In this document: piece after piece, positions 1 to 8,001 of the stretch
How positions within the stretch are numbered: the first letter of the stretch is position 1
Layout of the letters: each line of letters begins with the position of its first letter
Source of the DNA: Pseudodonghicola sp048268305
GTDB taxonomy: Bacteria; Pseudomonadota; Alphaproteobacteria; Rhodobacterales; Rhodobacteraceae
NCBI RefSeq assembly: GCF_048268305.1
Contig: NZ_JBLWVT010000006.1
Coordinates: 62,001 to 126,000 of the forward strand
Direction of reading: 5' to 3'
Length of the DNA: 64,000 nt
Notes under the pieces: model-generated
Database searches by the model: none
Seen by the model: only the letters and a program-made list of their open reading frames with translations
What the model was told of the DNA's origin: nothing
Translations under genes and position numbers: made by a program

Positions 1-1308
1 CTGGCCGATGTGCAACCCGCCGATCTTGACCGCCAGCGCCTCGGGCTTCAGCCGATAGCCGCCGCAGCTCTGACAGGGGCGGTTGTTCTGATAATGTTCG
101 AATTCCTCGCGGATCCAGTTCGAATCCGTTTCGCGATACCGGCGCTCCATGTTCGGGATCACGCCCTCGAAGACGCGGGTGACCTGATAGATCCGGCCGC
201 CCTCGTCATAGCGGAACAGGATCTCCTCATCGCCCGAGCCATAGAGGAACACCTGCTGCACCTTGCGCGGCAGATCCTTCCACCGGGCGTTCTTGTCGAA
301 ACCGTAATGCTTGGCGATCGCCTCGATCGTCTGCAGGAAATAGGGCGACTTGCCCTTGCGCCAGGGGGCCAGCGCGCCGTCGGCCACCTTCAGGGTCTGG
401 TCGGGCACCACCAGCCGTTCGTCGAAGAACAGCTCCACCCCCAGCCCGTCACATTCAGGGCAGGCACCATAGGGGGCGTTGAAGGAGAACAGCCGCGGCT
501 CGATCTCGGGAATGGTGAAGCCGGAGACCGGGCAGGCGAAATTCTCGGAAAAGGTGATCCGCTGTGGCTCCGCCTCGCCTTCGCGCGGGGCGGTTTCCAG
601 CACGGCGATACCGTCGGCCAGATCCAGCGCGGTGCGGAAACTGTCGGCCAGCCGGGTTTCCATCCCATCGCGCACCACGATGCGGTCGACCACCACGTCG
701 ATGTCGTGGCGGAATTTCTTGTCGAGCGTCGGCGGCGTGTCAAGCTCGTGGAACTCTCCATCCACCTTGACCCGCTGGAACCCCTGCTTCCTAAGCTCCA
801 GGAACTCCTTCTTGTACTCGCCCTTGCGGTCGCGCACGATCGGCGCCAGCAGATAGCCGCGCGTTCCTGCCTCGAGCGCCATGACGCGGTCGACCATGTC
901 CTGCACCTGCTGCGCCTCGATCGGCAGGCCGGTGGCGGGGCTATAGGGCGTACCGGCGCGGGCGAAGAGCAGGCGGAGATAGTCGTAAATCTCGGTCACC
1001 GTGCCGACGGTCGAGCGCGGGTTCTTGCTGGTGGTCTTCTGTTCGATCGAGATCGCCGGGGACAGGCCGCTGATGTGATCCACATCCGGCTTTTCCATCA
1101 TGTCGAGGAACTGCCGGGCATAGGCCGACAGGCTTTCGACATAGCGCCGCTGCCCTTCCGCATAGATGGTATCGAAGGCGAGCGAGGATTTGCCCGAGCC
1201 CGACAGGCCGGTGATCACCACCAGCTCGTCGCGCGGAATATCCACGTCGATCCCCTTCAGATTGTGCTCGCGCGCGCCGCGCACCTCGATGTTCTTCAAC
1301 TCGGCCAT
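1..1308 (-). CDS. uvrA: UvrABC system protein A, 5' part (3' end lies outside window)
   Basis: Damage-recognition ATPase of nucleotide excision repair; UvrA dimers load UvrB at DNA lesions. The first 436 codons are present and the frame runs off the left edge without a stop. The ATP-binding P-loop GLSGSGKSS is at residues 34-42, followed by the family segment YAEGQRRYVESLSAYARQFL and a Cys-pair zinc-binding stretch near residues 255-290 (ACPVSG, then CPECDGLG). The start is the ATG at 1308, giving the usual N-terminus MAELKNIEVRGAREHNLKGI. An SOS box lies 65 bp upstream at 1373-1387, so LexA control is likely. The identification is secure. Confidence 0.97.
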   Translation of the reverse strand, partial: MAELKNIEVRGAREHNLKGIDVDIPRDELVVITGLSGSGKSSLAFDTIYAEGQRRYVESLSAYARQFLDMMEKPDVDHISGLSPAISIEQKTTSKNPRSTVGTVTEIYDYLRLLFARAGTPYSPATGLPIEAQQVQDMVDRVMALEAGTRGYLLAPIVRDRKGEYKKEFLELRKQGFQRVKVDGEFHELDTPPTLDKKFRHDIDVVVDRIVVRDGMETRLADSFRTALDLADGIAVLETAPREGEAEPQRITFSENFACPVSGFTIPEIEPRLFSFNAPYGACPECDGLGVELFFDERLVVPDQTLKVADGALAPWRKGKSPYFLQTIEAIAKHYGFDKNARWKDLPRKVQQVFLYGSGDEEILFRYDEGGRIYQVTRVFEGVIPNMERRYRETDSNWIREEFEHYQNNRPCQSCGGYRLKPEALAVKIGGLHIGQ

Positions 1309-1372
1309 GACATCCCCGCAAAACCTGCCCCAGAGATAGGCGAGCGCGGCCGAGTCTCCAACCCAAAAGAGT

Positions 1373-1387
1373 GAACGTAAGGTGAAC
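1373..1387 (-). promoter_or_regulatory. LexA-type SOS box of uvrA
   Basis: Read on the uvrA strand the sequence is GTTC, seven bases, GTTC. This is the direct-repeat LexA box known from Rhodobacter and related alphaproteobacteria, which differs from the E. coli CTGT-N8-ACAG palindrome. It lies 65 bp before the uvrA start. That LexA binds here is inference from the match and from uvrA being a classic SOS gene. Confidence 0.8.
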
Positions 1388-1492
1388 AATCGCCGTTTTG
1401 CGTTTCGGAGACATTGTATTCCAAATCTCGAATGTTATATCGCAGGCGACTGGCCGGGAGGCGGCCGAGAGACTGAGGAAAGGCACCAGAGA

Positions 1493-1849
1493 ATGTTTTT
1501 CAGACAAGCGCGCAAACCGGGCATGACTGCGGCCGAGGCCGTGGCCGGCGCCAAGGCCGGCGATGTGATCGTCATCGACGTGCGCGAACAGGGTGAAGTG
1601 GCGATGTCCGGCAAGGCCAAGGGCGCGCTGCACCTGCCGCTGATGCGGCTGCAGGACATGGCCGATCCGCGCCATCCGGATTTCTGCGGCAAGCTGACCC
1701 CCGACAGCAAGATCGCCTGCTATTGCGCCAGCGGCGGCCGGTCGGGCCGGGCGGTACAGATCCTGGAACACCTCGGCTATGCCGATTGCCACAATATCGG
1801 CGGTCTCGGCAATTGGGTCCAGGCCGGCGGCGAGGTCGAGCGCGGCTGA
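1493..1849 (+). CDS. Rhodanese-like domain protein
   Basis: A 118-residue single-domain rhodanese. The domain spans nearly the whole protein: IDVREQGEVAMSGKAKGALH is an early CH2A-like segment, and the active-site loop with its persulfide cysteine is CYCASGGRSGRA near residues 72-83. Such proteins carry sulfane sulfur; the acceptor is unknown. The frame is open further upstream (from 1382), but the ATG at 1493 with GAGGAAAGG about 10 bases before it gives the best start. It is divergent from uvrA. No signal peptide or membrane segment is seen. Confidence 0.85.
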   Translation: MFFRQARKPGMTAAEAVAGAKAGDVIVIDVREQGEVAMSGKAKGALHLPLMRLQDMADPRHPDFCGKLTPDSKIACYCASGGRSGRAVQILEHLGYADCHNIGGLGNWVQAGGEVERG

Positions 1850-1930
1850 ACCACGGCGGATTTGGCGGGGGGAAAGCGCCCCGCCAGTTCCCCCTGACGG
1901 CGAGTCCCGATTGATTTCCGCGGTCTCTGC

Positions 1931-1999
1931 CCTCTAATCTCTCTCCGGTATTTCAGAATTTTCAGGACGGATCGGCGCTGTTTCGCGCCGGATTAGAGG
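1931..1999 (+). promoter_or_regulatory. Structured leader that can pair with the RBS of the VWA gene
   Basis: CCTCTAATC at 1931-1939 is perfectly complementary to GATTAGAGG at 1991-1999. The second arm contains the ribosome binding site AGAGGA of the gene starting at 2009. An inner hairpin (CGGCGC 1973-1978 with GCGCCG 1985-1990) abuts the outer arm. Folded, the RNA would hide the RBS. The pairing is directly visible; a regulatory role is inference. Confidence 0.5.
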
Positions 2000-2008
2000 A
2001 CAAGATTG

Positions 2009-3730
2009 ATGCGACGCATTTCCGCCGCCGCGCTGGCCCTGGGGCCGGCGCTGGCCTTTGCCCCCATGGCGCTGGCCGACCAACCGCCTTCGACCATTCT
2101 CGTGCTGGACGGATCGGGCTCCATGTGGGGGCAGATCGACGGCACGCCCAAGATCGACATCGCCAAGGAGGTGGTGGCCGATCTGCTCGCCTCCCTGCCC
2201 GAGGATCAGCCGCTGGGGCTGACCGTCTATGGCCACCGGCGCAAGGGCGACTGTAGCGATATTGAAACCCTTGTCCCCCCGGCCCCCAGCACCCGCGCCC
2301 GGATCGCCGAAGCGGTCCAGGGCGTCAGCCCCAAGGGCAAGACGCCGATGCTCGACGCGGTGAAACAGGCCGCCGAGGCGCTGCGCTATACCGAGGCGAA
2401 GGCGGTGGTGATCCTGGTCTCCGACGGGGTGGAGACCTGCGACGCCGATCCCTGCGCCACCGCCCGCGCTTTGGAACAGGCGGGCGTCGATTTCACCGCC
2501 CATGTGGTGGGCTTCGACGTCGACGATCCGAACGCCCTGGCGCAGATGCAATGTCTGGCGCAAGAGACCGGCGGCAGCTTCCGCACCGCCGGCAACGCCG
2601 CCGAACTCGCCACCGCCCTGCAGCAGATCGCCAGTGCCGAACCCCCTGCCCCTGCGGCACCGCCACCGCCGTCGCTGCCCGGCCAGATCACCTTTGCCGC
2701 GCATGAGACCTTTGGCGAGGAAACTCGCGACGCCGATGTGGTCTGGGAAATCTTCACCGCCGACGGGCAGCAGGTGATCGACGCCACGCAGGTGGCTTCC
2801 GGCGCGGCGGAACTACCGCCGGGCGATTATATCGTCCGCGCCCTGCGCCTGAGCGACGAGGCGGTGGAGGAGCGCCGCGTGAACCTGCGTGCGGACACTG
2901 CCGTGCCGGTGGAGATCACCTTTGCCGCGGCACTGCCCGAGGCCAGCCTGACCGCCCCGGCCAGTGGCCCCGCCGGGAGCACGGTGCCAGTCACCTGGAC
3001 CGGCCCGGATGCCAAGATGGACTATATCGACACCGCCCGCCCCGATGCGGACAGCGGCGTCTATGCCACCTATGCATACACCCAGAAGGGCAGCCCGCTG
3101 CAGCTGCGCCTGCCGGCAGAGCCGGGCGACTATGTCATCCGCTATATCCTGGCGGAGGGCATGCAGGTGCTGGCAAAAACCCCGATCACCGTGACCGAAC
3201 GCGCCTTTTCGGTCGAGGGGCCGGCGATGGCCCCGGTCGGCAGCCTGCAACAGATCACCTGGACCGGTGGCGGCTTTGCCGAGGATTTCCTGACCGTGGC
3301 GGCCCCAGGGGGCGATGGCAACGCCCATGTCACCTATGCCTATGTCCGCGACGGCAACCCGCTGCCGCTGCGGATGCCGCTGGAACCCGGTGACTATGAG
3401 ATCCGCTATATCGTCGGCCAGGACAGCTCGATCGCCGCGCGGCAGGTGGTGACGGTGACCGATATCCCCGCCAGCCTGACCGCCGCCACCACCGCCCCGG
3501 CGGGCGGCACCCTGTCGGTCGCCTTCGACGGGCCGGCTCATGACACCGATTACATCGCCTTCGTCACCCCGGGCGACGGGCCGCTGGGCTATGTCACCTA
3601 TGCCTATACCTCGGCCGGCAGCCCCGTCGACGTGCCGGTCCCCGATCAGCCCGGCGCCTATGAGCTGCGCTATGTCTCGACCGTGGCGGGCGAACGCGTC
3701 TTCGCGACGCAGAGCGTGACGGTGGAATAA
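2009..3730 (+). CDS. Secreted VWA-domain protein with three C-terminal tandem repeats
   Basis: A 573-residue exported protein. Residues 1-23 form a signal peptide ending ALA. A von Willebrand factor A domain covers about residues 28-210, with an intact MIDAS motif DGSGS (D34, S36, S38) and a later VSDGVETCDADPC segment with paired cysteines. A short Pro/Ala linker follows. Three imperfect repeats of about 85 residues end the protein, each with a core like VTYAYT-x-GSPL...LRLP-x-EPGDYEIRYI. ATG 2009 is chosen over TTG 2006 because AGAGGA lies 9 bases upstream. VWA domains bind metal and protein ligands; the ligand here is unknown. No MoxR-type ATPase is adjacent. Confidence 0.85.
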   Translation: MRRISAAALALGPALAFAPMALADQPPSTILVLDGSGSMWGQIDGTPKIDIAKEVVADLLASLPEDQPLGLTVYGHRRKGDCSDIETLVPPAPSTRARIAEAVQGVSPKGKTPMLDAVKQAAEALRYTEAKAVVILVSDGVETCDADPCATARALEQAGVDFTAHVVGFDVDDPNALAQMQCLAQETGGSFRTAGNAAELATALQQIASAEPPAPAAPPPPSLPGQITFAAHETFGEETRDADVVWEIFTADGQQVIDATQVASGAAELPPGDYIVRALRLSDEAVEERRVNLRADTAVPVEITFAAALPEASLTAPASGPAGSTVPVTWTGPDAKMDYIDTARPDADSGVYATYAYTQKGSPLQLRLPAEPGDYVIRYILAEGMQVLAKTPITVTERAFSVEGPAMAPVGSLQQITWTGGGFAEDFLTVAAPGGDGNAHVTYAYVRDGNPLPLRMPLEPGDYEIRYIVGQDSSIAARQVVTVTDIPASLTAATTAPAGGTLSVAFDGPAHDTDYIAFVTPGDGPLGYVTYAYTSAGSPVDVPVPDQPGAYELRYVSTVAGERVFATQSVTVE

Positions 3731-3731
3731 G

Positions 3732-3768
3732 AAGACCCCCGCCCGGTCTCTCTCCGGGCGGGGGTTTC
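3732..3768. terminator. Terminator between VWA gene and lpd
   Basis: An 11-bp GC stem (CCCCCGCCCGG 3736-3746 with CCGGGCGGGGG 3754-3764), a seven-base loop and TTT on the plus strand. It sits between convergent genes and starts 1-2 bases after the VWA stop codon. It probably works mainly for the plus-strand gene. Confidence 0.75.
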
Positions 3769-3790
3769 AAACAGGCGGATCGGACTTGGA

Positions 3791-5185
3791 TCAGAAGTGG
3801 ATCGCGCGGCCGTAGGCGTCCAGCACCGCCTCATGCATCATCTCGCTCAGCGTCGGATGCGGGAAGACGGTGTTCATCAGCTCGACCTCGGTGGTCTCCA
3901 ACGTGCGGCCGATGACATAGCCCTGGATCAGCTCGGTCACCTCGGCGCCGACCATATGGGCGCCCAGAAGTTCGCCGGTCTTGGCGTCAAAGATGGTCTT
4001 GATCATCCCCTCGGGCTCACCAAGCGCGATGGCCTTGCCATTGCCGATGAAGGGGAAGCGGCCGACCTTGATGTCATAGCCCAGCTCTTTCGCCTTGGCC
4101 TCGGTATAGCCGACCGATGCCACCTGCGGCTGGCAATAGGTGCAGCCGGCGATGCTTTCGGGGCGAACGGGATGCGGATGCTGACCCGCGATCAGCTCGG
4201 CCACCATGACGCCCTCGTGGCTGGCCTTATGCGCCAGCCAGGGCGCCCCGGCGATATCGCCGATGGCATAGAGCCCCTCAATGCCGGTCCGGCAATAGTC
4301 GTCGACCACCACATGGGTGCGGTCGATCTTGACCCCCAGCGCCTCCAGCCCCAGGCCTTCGACATTGCCGACGATGCCCACGGCGGAGATCACCGTGTCG
4401 AACTCCATCGTCTCGACCTTGCCGCCGGTCTCGATATGGGCGGTCACCTTGCCCGGCGCCCGGTCCAGTTGCTTGACCATGGATTTCTCCATGATCTTCA
4501 TGCCCTGCTTGACGAACTGCTTCTTGGCGAAGGCAGAGATTTCGGCGTCTTCCACCGGCAGCACCCGGTCCATCACCTCGACCACCGTGGTATCGGCACC
4601 GAGCGTGTTGAAGAAGCTGGCGAATTCGATGCCGATGGCGCCCGATCCGATGACCAGCAGTTTCTTCGGCATCCGCGGCGGGTTCAGCGCGTGCTTGTAG
4701 GTCCAGACCAGATCACCGTCGGCCTCCAGCCCCGGCAGGGTGCGGGCGCGGGCGCCGGTGGCGAGGATGATGTTCTTGGCCGCCAGCTCCTCGGCGCCCT
4801 TGTCGGTCTTGACGCTGACCTTGCCCTTGGCCGGCAGCGTCGCCTCGCCCATGATGACGGTGACCTTGTTCTTCTTCAGCAGGTGCCCCACCCCGCCGGC
4901 AAGCTGCTTGGCCACCCCGCGCGAGCGTTTCACCACGGCGCCAAGATCATAGCCGATCTTGTCGGCGGAGAGCCCGAACTCCTTGGCGCGCTCCATCAGG
5001 TGGAACACCTCGGCCGAGCGCAGCAGCGCCTTGGTCGGGATGCACCCCCAGTTCAGGCAGATACCACCCAGATGCTCGCGTTCGACAACGGCGACGTTCA
5101 GCCCGAGCTGTGCCCCCCGGATGGCGGCGACATAGCCGCCCGGCCCGGCCCCGATGACGATCAGATCAAATGTTTTGGCGGCCAT
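3791..5185 (-). CDS. lpd: Dihydrolipoyl dehydrogenase (E3)
   Basis: FAD-dependent E3 subunit that reoxidises the lipoyl groups of 2-oxoacid dehydrogenases, here probably pyruvate dehydrogenase. It has 464 residues, the usual length. The FAD motif GAGPGGYVAA is at residues 12-21. The redox-active disulfide is in GGICLNWGCIPTKAL (Cys-x4-Cys), the second nucleotide-binding motif is IGSGAIGIEFASF, and the C-terminal catalytic His is in HPTLSEMMHEAV. It is not in the pdhABC operon 16 kb away, but both promoters carry the same palindrome, which links it to that complex. It is monocistronic, between convergent and divergent genes. Confidence 0.96.
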   Translation of the reverse strand: MAAKTFDLIVIGAGPGGYVAAIRGAQLGLNVAVVEREHLGGICLNWGCIPTKALLRSAEVFHLMERAKEFGLSADKIGYDLGAVVKRSRGVAKQLAGGVGHLLKKNKVTVIMGEATLPAKGKVSVKTDKGAEELAAKNIILATGARARTLPGLEADGDLVWTYKHALNPPRMPKKLLVIGSGAIGIEFASFFNTLGADTTVVEVMDRVLPVEDAEISAFAKKQFVKQGMKIMEKSMVKQLDRAPGKVTAHIETGGKVETMEFDTVISAVGIVGNVEGLGLEALGVKIDRTHVVVDDYCRTGIEGLYAIGDIAGAPWLAHKASHEGVMVAELIAGQHPHPVRPESIAGCTYCQPQVASVGYTEAKAKELGYDIKVGRFPFIGNGKAIALGEPEGMIKTIFDAKTGELLGAHMVGAEVTELIQGYVIGRTLETTEVELMNTVFPHPTLSEMMHEAVLDAYGRAIHF

Positions 5186-5217
5186 GGCAATCCCCCGGCG
5201 CAGATGAGTTCCAGAAC

Positions 5218-5235
5218 TAGTTTAACATTAAACTA
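5218..5235. promoter_or_regulatory. 18-bp palindromic operator at lpd (shared with pdhA)
   Basis: TAGTTTAA, CA, TTAAACTA: a perfect inverted repeat whose centre is 41 bp upstream of the lpd start. It covers the likely -10 element of lpd, so a bound protein would probably repress. Nearly the same sequence (one mismatched position) is at 21192-21209 before pdhA. The binding protein is unknown. Confidence 0.75.
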
Positions 5236-5253
5236 CCATATCCACCTCTGCAA
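5225..5253 (-). promoter_or_regulatory. Likely sigma-70 promoter of lpd
   Basis: On the minus strand: TTGCAG (5253-5248), 17 bases, TAATGT (5230-5225). The -10 hexamer lies inside the 18-bp palindrome. This is a sequence match only. Confidence 0.55.
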
Positions 5254-5434
5254 CAACCGCGCAGCGGAGAAATCGCCAGCAGGCGTAAAAACGCGCCCCC
5301 GCGCGCGGGGAGCAACGGGAGACCGCCGATTTCGCTTCCCTGCCGGGCCGTCATCTGAAACGATCCCGCCCATTGGAAGCCGCAGAACGGCGTCGGCTAT
5401 CACCCGGTTATCGTTTAGAGAGTATGAGACATTC

Positions 5435-5872
5435 ATGGCAAAAGTCATCAAAGACCTGCTGCTTGCCCTGTTGAACGCCACATTGATCCTGGCCGCGATC
5501 TGTCTGTTCCTGTTCTGGCGCGTATCCATCACGACACAGGCAGTGATGCATGACTTCACCTTGGGTCAGCAGATCGTGGCTCCGCTGCGCAATGATCTGA
5601 AGGACATGACCGCCAAGCTCGAGGACATGCGCGCCACGCTGGCCCGGCTGGAATGGGACAAGGGCGCCGAATCCCCCGCCGCGATCACCCTGATGAATGC
5701 ACGGCTCGACACGCTCGACGCGCGGATGGAAATGGCCCAAAGCCGGTTGACCCATCTTGCCAACCTGCCGGGAGAGTTGATGGATCGCGCCATCACCACC
5801 GGGGTGGACCGGGTGATGGTCCGGGCCACCGAATTGCGCGGCTGCGTGATGCCGAAGCCCGAGGAGGGCTGA
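5435..5872 (+). CDS. Small membrane-anchored protein of unknown function
   Basis: 145 residues. One hydrophobic segment (about residues 8-30, LLLALLNATLILAAICLFLF) is followed by a long, charged, probably helical region with heptad-like Leu/Met spacing (NDLKDMTAKLEDMRATLARL and later), so a membrane-tethered coiled coil is likely. It starts at ATG 5435 and stands alone between lpd (divergent) and a DUF924 gene (convergent). I do not recognise the family. The upstream 200 bp hold a GC palindrome near 5293-5307 but no clear promoter. Confidence 0.65.
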   Translation: MAKVIKDLLLALLNATLILAAICLFLFWRVSITTQAVMHDFTLGQQIVAPLRNDLKDMTAKLEDMRATLARLEWDKGAESPAAITLMNARLDTLDARMEMAQSRLTHLANLPGELMDRAITTGVDRVMVRATELRGCVMPKPEEG

Positions 5873-5887
5873 GCCCGGGCTCAGCCC
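5866..5887. terminator. GC hairpin between convergent genes
   Basis: A perfect 9-bp stem (GGGCTGAGC with GCTCAGCCC) and four-base loop, overlapping the stop codon of the preceding gene. There is no T-run on either side, so it is a weak or Rho-assisted terminator at best. Confidence 0.4.
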
Positions 5888-5900
5888 GACAAGGGGAACC

Positions 5901-6479
5901 TCAGCCCGCCTTCTGCAGTTCCCTGAGCGTCTGCCCATAGCCACCCTCGGCCAGATAGGCCTGTTCCAGAGTGGTCGGGCTGCGCCCCAAGGCGGCATTG
6001 CGATAGGGGAAGCGGCCGAAACGCCGGATCACCTCGCGATGGGCACGGGCATGGGTCATGTTGTCGGCACCGGTTTCGGGCATACGCTCTAACATCAGCC
6101 GCACGCAGCGGTCCTGATCGGTGACGCATTCCGAATGCATCAGCGGCAGATAGAAGAACTGCCGCGCCGGCTCGTCGATCTTCATGTCCCAGCCCTTGGC
6201 GATCGCCGCCTTGGCCGCAGTGATCGCGGCGCGGTCGGTGGCAAAGGATCGCGGGTCGCCGCGGAACATGTTGCGGGGGAACTGATCGGCCAAGATGATA
6301 TAGGCCAGCACCCCGCTGGGATAGGTCAGCCAGAGCGAGAACCGCCCCTCGCCCACCGCCTCCCAGGTGGTCAGGAAACGGCGCCGGATCTCCTCATCCA
6401 GCGCATCCTCCTCCACGTACCATTTCGCCGGGCCCGCCTCGTCGAGCCAGAATTTCAGAATCTCATCGGGACCAACCAT
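5901..6479 (-). CDS. DUF924 family protein
   Basis: 192 residues of the DUF924 family, an all-helical family with TPR-like fold and no settled biochemical role. Family segments seen are ILKFWLDEA near the start, ILADQFPRNMFRG, and the late stretch RFGRFPYRNAALGR. The frame extends 35 codons further upstream, but ATG 6479 has GGGAGG nearby and gives the normal N-terminus (MVGPDEILKFW). It faces the membrane protein gene, with only a short gap. Confidence 0.85.
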   Translation of the reverse strand: MVGPDEILKFWLDEAGPAKWYVEEDALDEEIRRRFLTTWEAVGEGRFSLWLTYPSGVLAYIILADQFPRNMFRGDPRSFATDRAAITAAKAAIAKGWDMKIDEPARQFFYLPLMHSECVTDQDRCVRLMLERMPETGADNMTHARAHREVIRRFGRFPYRNAALGRSPTTLEQAYLAEGGYGQTLRELQKAG

Positions 6480-6587
6480 CGGCCTTCCTCCCTTGCGCCT
6501 CTCCAAACCCCTAGCGCAGCCGGCGCCTCTGTAACACTGCGGTGACAGCGACGACTGGCGACAGCTCACAATATTCCGCGCCAAAAC

Positions 6588-7886
6588 TCAAGCCGCGTCC
6601 TCCCCCGCCCGCTCGGCCTGGGCGACCAGAGCGTCTTGCACCTCCTGATCGGCGTTGATGGTATATTCCTGCGCCAGTTCCATCGCCACCGGGGTCGAAG
6701 CCGGCGAAACCGTGGTGAATGTCCCGGTATCCTCGACCGGGATCGAGGGGCGCTGGGTCATCCGATAAAGCGCGTAAACCGCCAGTGCGAACAGAAGCCC
6801 GGTCATCAGCAGGAAAAAGCCCGGGGGGCCGAAAACCTCGTCGCCCATCAGCCAGCCAGTGATCAGCGGCCCGGCGATCGCCCCCAAACCGTTGATGAAG
6901 AGCAACCCGCCCGAGGCGGCCGCCATGTCGTCGGGCTCAAGATAATCGTTGGTATAGGCGATCAGCAGGGAATAGAGCGGGTTGGTCATGCCCCCGATCA
7001 GGAAGGCGGCGGCCAGCAGCAGCGCATAGACCCCGCCAAGCGCCATCCCCAGCACCGATCCCAGCCCGCCGGCGGCGGCAACCAGCAGGATCAACAGCCG
7101 CCGGTCCATCCGGTCGGAGACCCAGCCGAGCGGGTACTGCATGATCAGCGCGCCGACATAGAAGGTCGCGACGAAGCCCGAAATCTCCACCATGCTGAGC
7201 CCGACGCTGGCACCATAGACCGCGCTCATCCCGAATTGCGCCGCAAAGACGCCGCCCATCAGGAACATGCCGACACAGCCCAGCGGCGAGGTGCGCATGA
7301 GTTGTTTCAGGCTCATCGGTTTGGTGGTGGCGAAGGCGGGCGTCGGACTGATCGACAGCAGAATCGGCGCAAAGGAGACCGAGATCACCACCGAGGCCAA
7401 GACGAAGGTGTCAAAGCCCGCCGGATCGCCCAGCAGCATCAGCGCCTGGGCGGTGACGATGCCAGCGGTCTGCACGATCATGTAAAGCGACAGCGCCTTG
7501 CCGCGGTTCTCGTTGTCCGACGCGTTGTTCAACCAGCTTTCGGCGGTGACATAGACTCCCGAGAAGCAGAATCCGATCACCACCCGCCCCAGCGACCAGA
7601 CGATGGGATCGGTGAAAACCGGATAGAGGATCATCACCGCCGAGATGAAGGACCCCAGCGCCGCGAAGACCCGTACATGACCAACCCTTCGGATCATCTC
7701 GGGCGTCAACCGCGAGCCGCCGAGGAAGCCGACGAAATAGGCCGACATCACAAAGGACATCTGCAGGGTCGAGAACCCCTCGATCTCGCCGCGCACGCCC
7801 AGCAACGTGCCCTGAAGACCGTTGCCGATCATCAACAGGCCGACCCCCAGCAGCAGCGCCCAGGCGCTGGACAGGACTTGTTTCAT
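6588..7886 (-). CDS. Major facilitator superfamily transporter
   Basis: 432 residues with about 12 hydrophobic segments and a polar C-terminal tail of about 50 residues. It starts with MKQVLSSAWALLLGVGLLMI. The MFS loop 2-3 region reads GSRLTPEMIRRVGHVRVF, and the loop 8-9 counterpart is GWVSDRMDRR (GxxSDRxxRR-like). It resembles the YcaD-like group. The substrate cannot be told from the sequence. It lies downstream of queA with a gap of 115 bases, so co-transcription is possible. Confidence 0.85.
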   Translation of the reverse strand: MKQVLSSAWALLLGVGLLMIGNGLQGTLLGVRGEIEGFSTLQMSFVMSAYFVGFLGGSRLTPEMIRRVGHVRVFAALGSFISAVMILYPVFTDPIVWSLGRVVIGFCFSGVYVTAESWLNNASDNENRGKALSLYMIVQTAGIVTAQALMLLGDPAGFDTFVLASVVISVSFAPILLSISPTPAFATTKPMSLKQLMRTSPLGCVGMFLMGGVFAAQFGMSAVYGASVGLSMVEISGFVATFYVGALIMQYPLGWVSDRMDRRLLILLVAAAGGLGSVLGMALGGVYALLLAAAFLIGGMTNPLYSLLIAYTNDYLEPDDMAAASGGLLFINGLGAIAGPLITGWLMGDEVFGPPGFFLLMTGLLFALAVYALYRMTQRPSIPVEDTGTFTTVSPASTPVAMELAQEYTINADQEVQDALVAQAERAGEDAA

Positions 7887-8001
7887 CGGGGCCTCCGTTT
7901 GCCGATCCCGCGTGCATGCCGGACAGGTCCGGCCGTGCTAAAGCCCCCTGCCTAGCACGTCCGCGCCATAGGCGACAGGTCATGTCGCATTCGCGACCCG
8001 T

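Noticed and set aside
3797..5434. Long plus-strand open frame opposite lpd
   Set aside because: It is the antisense shadow of lpd; its residues are His/Gly/Asp-rich low-complexity as in other shadows. Only the last 438 bases (from 5435) are a real gene.
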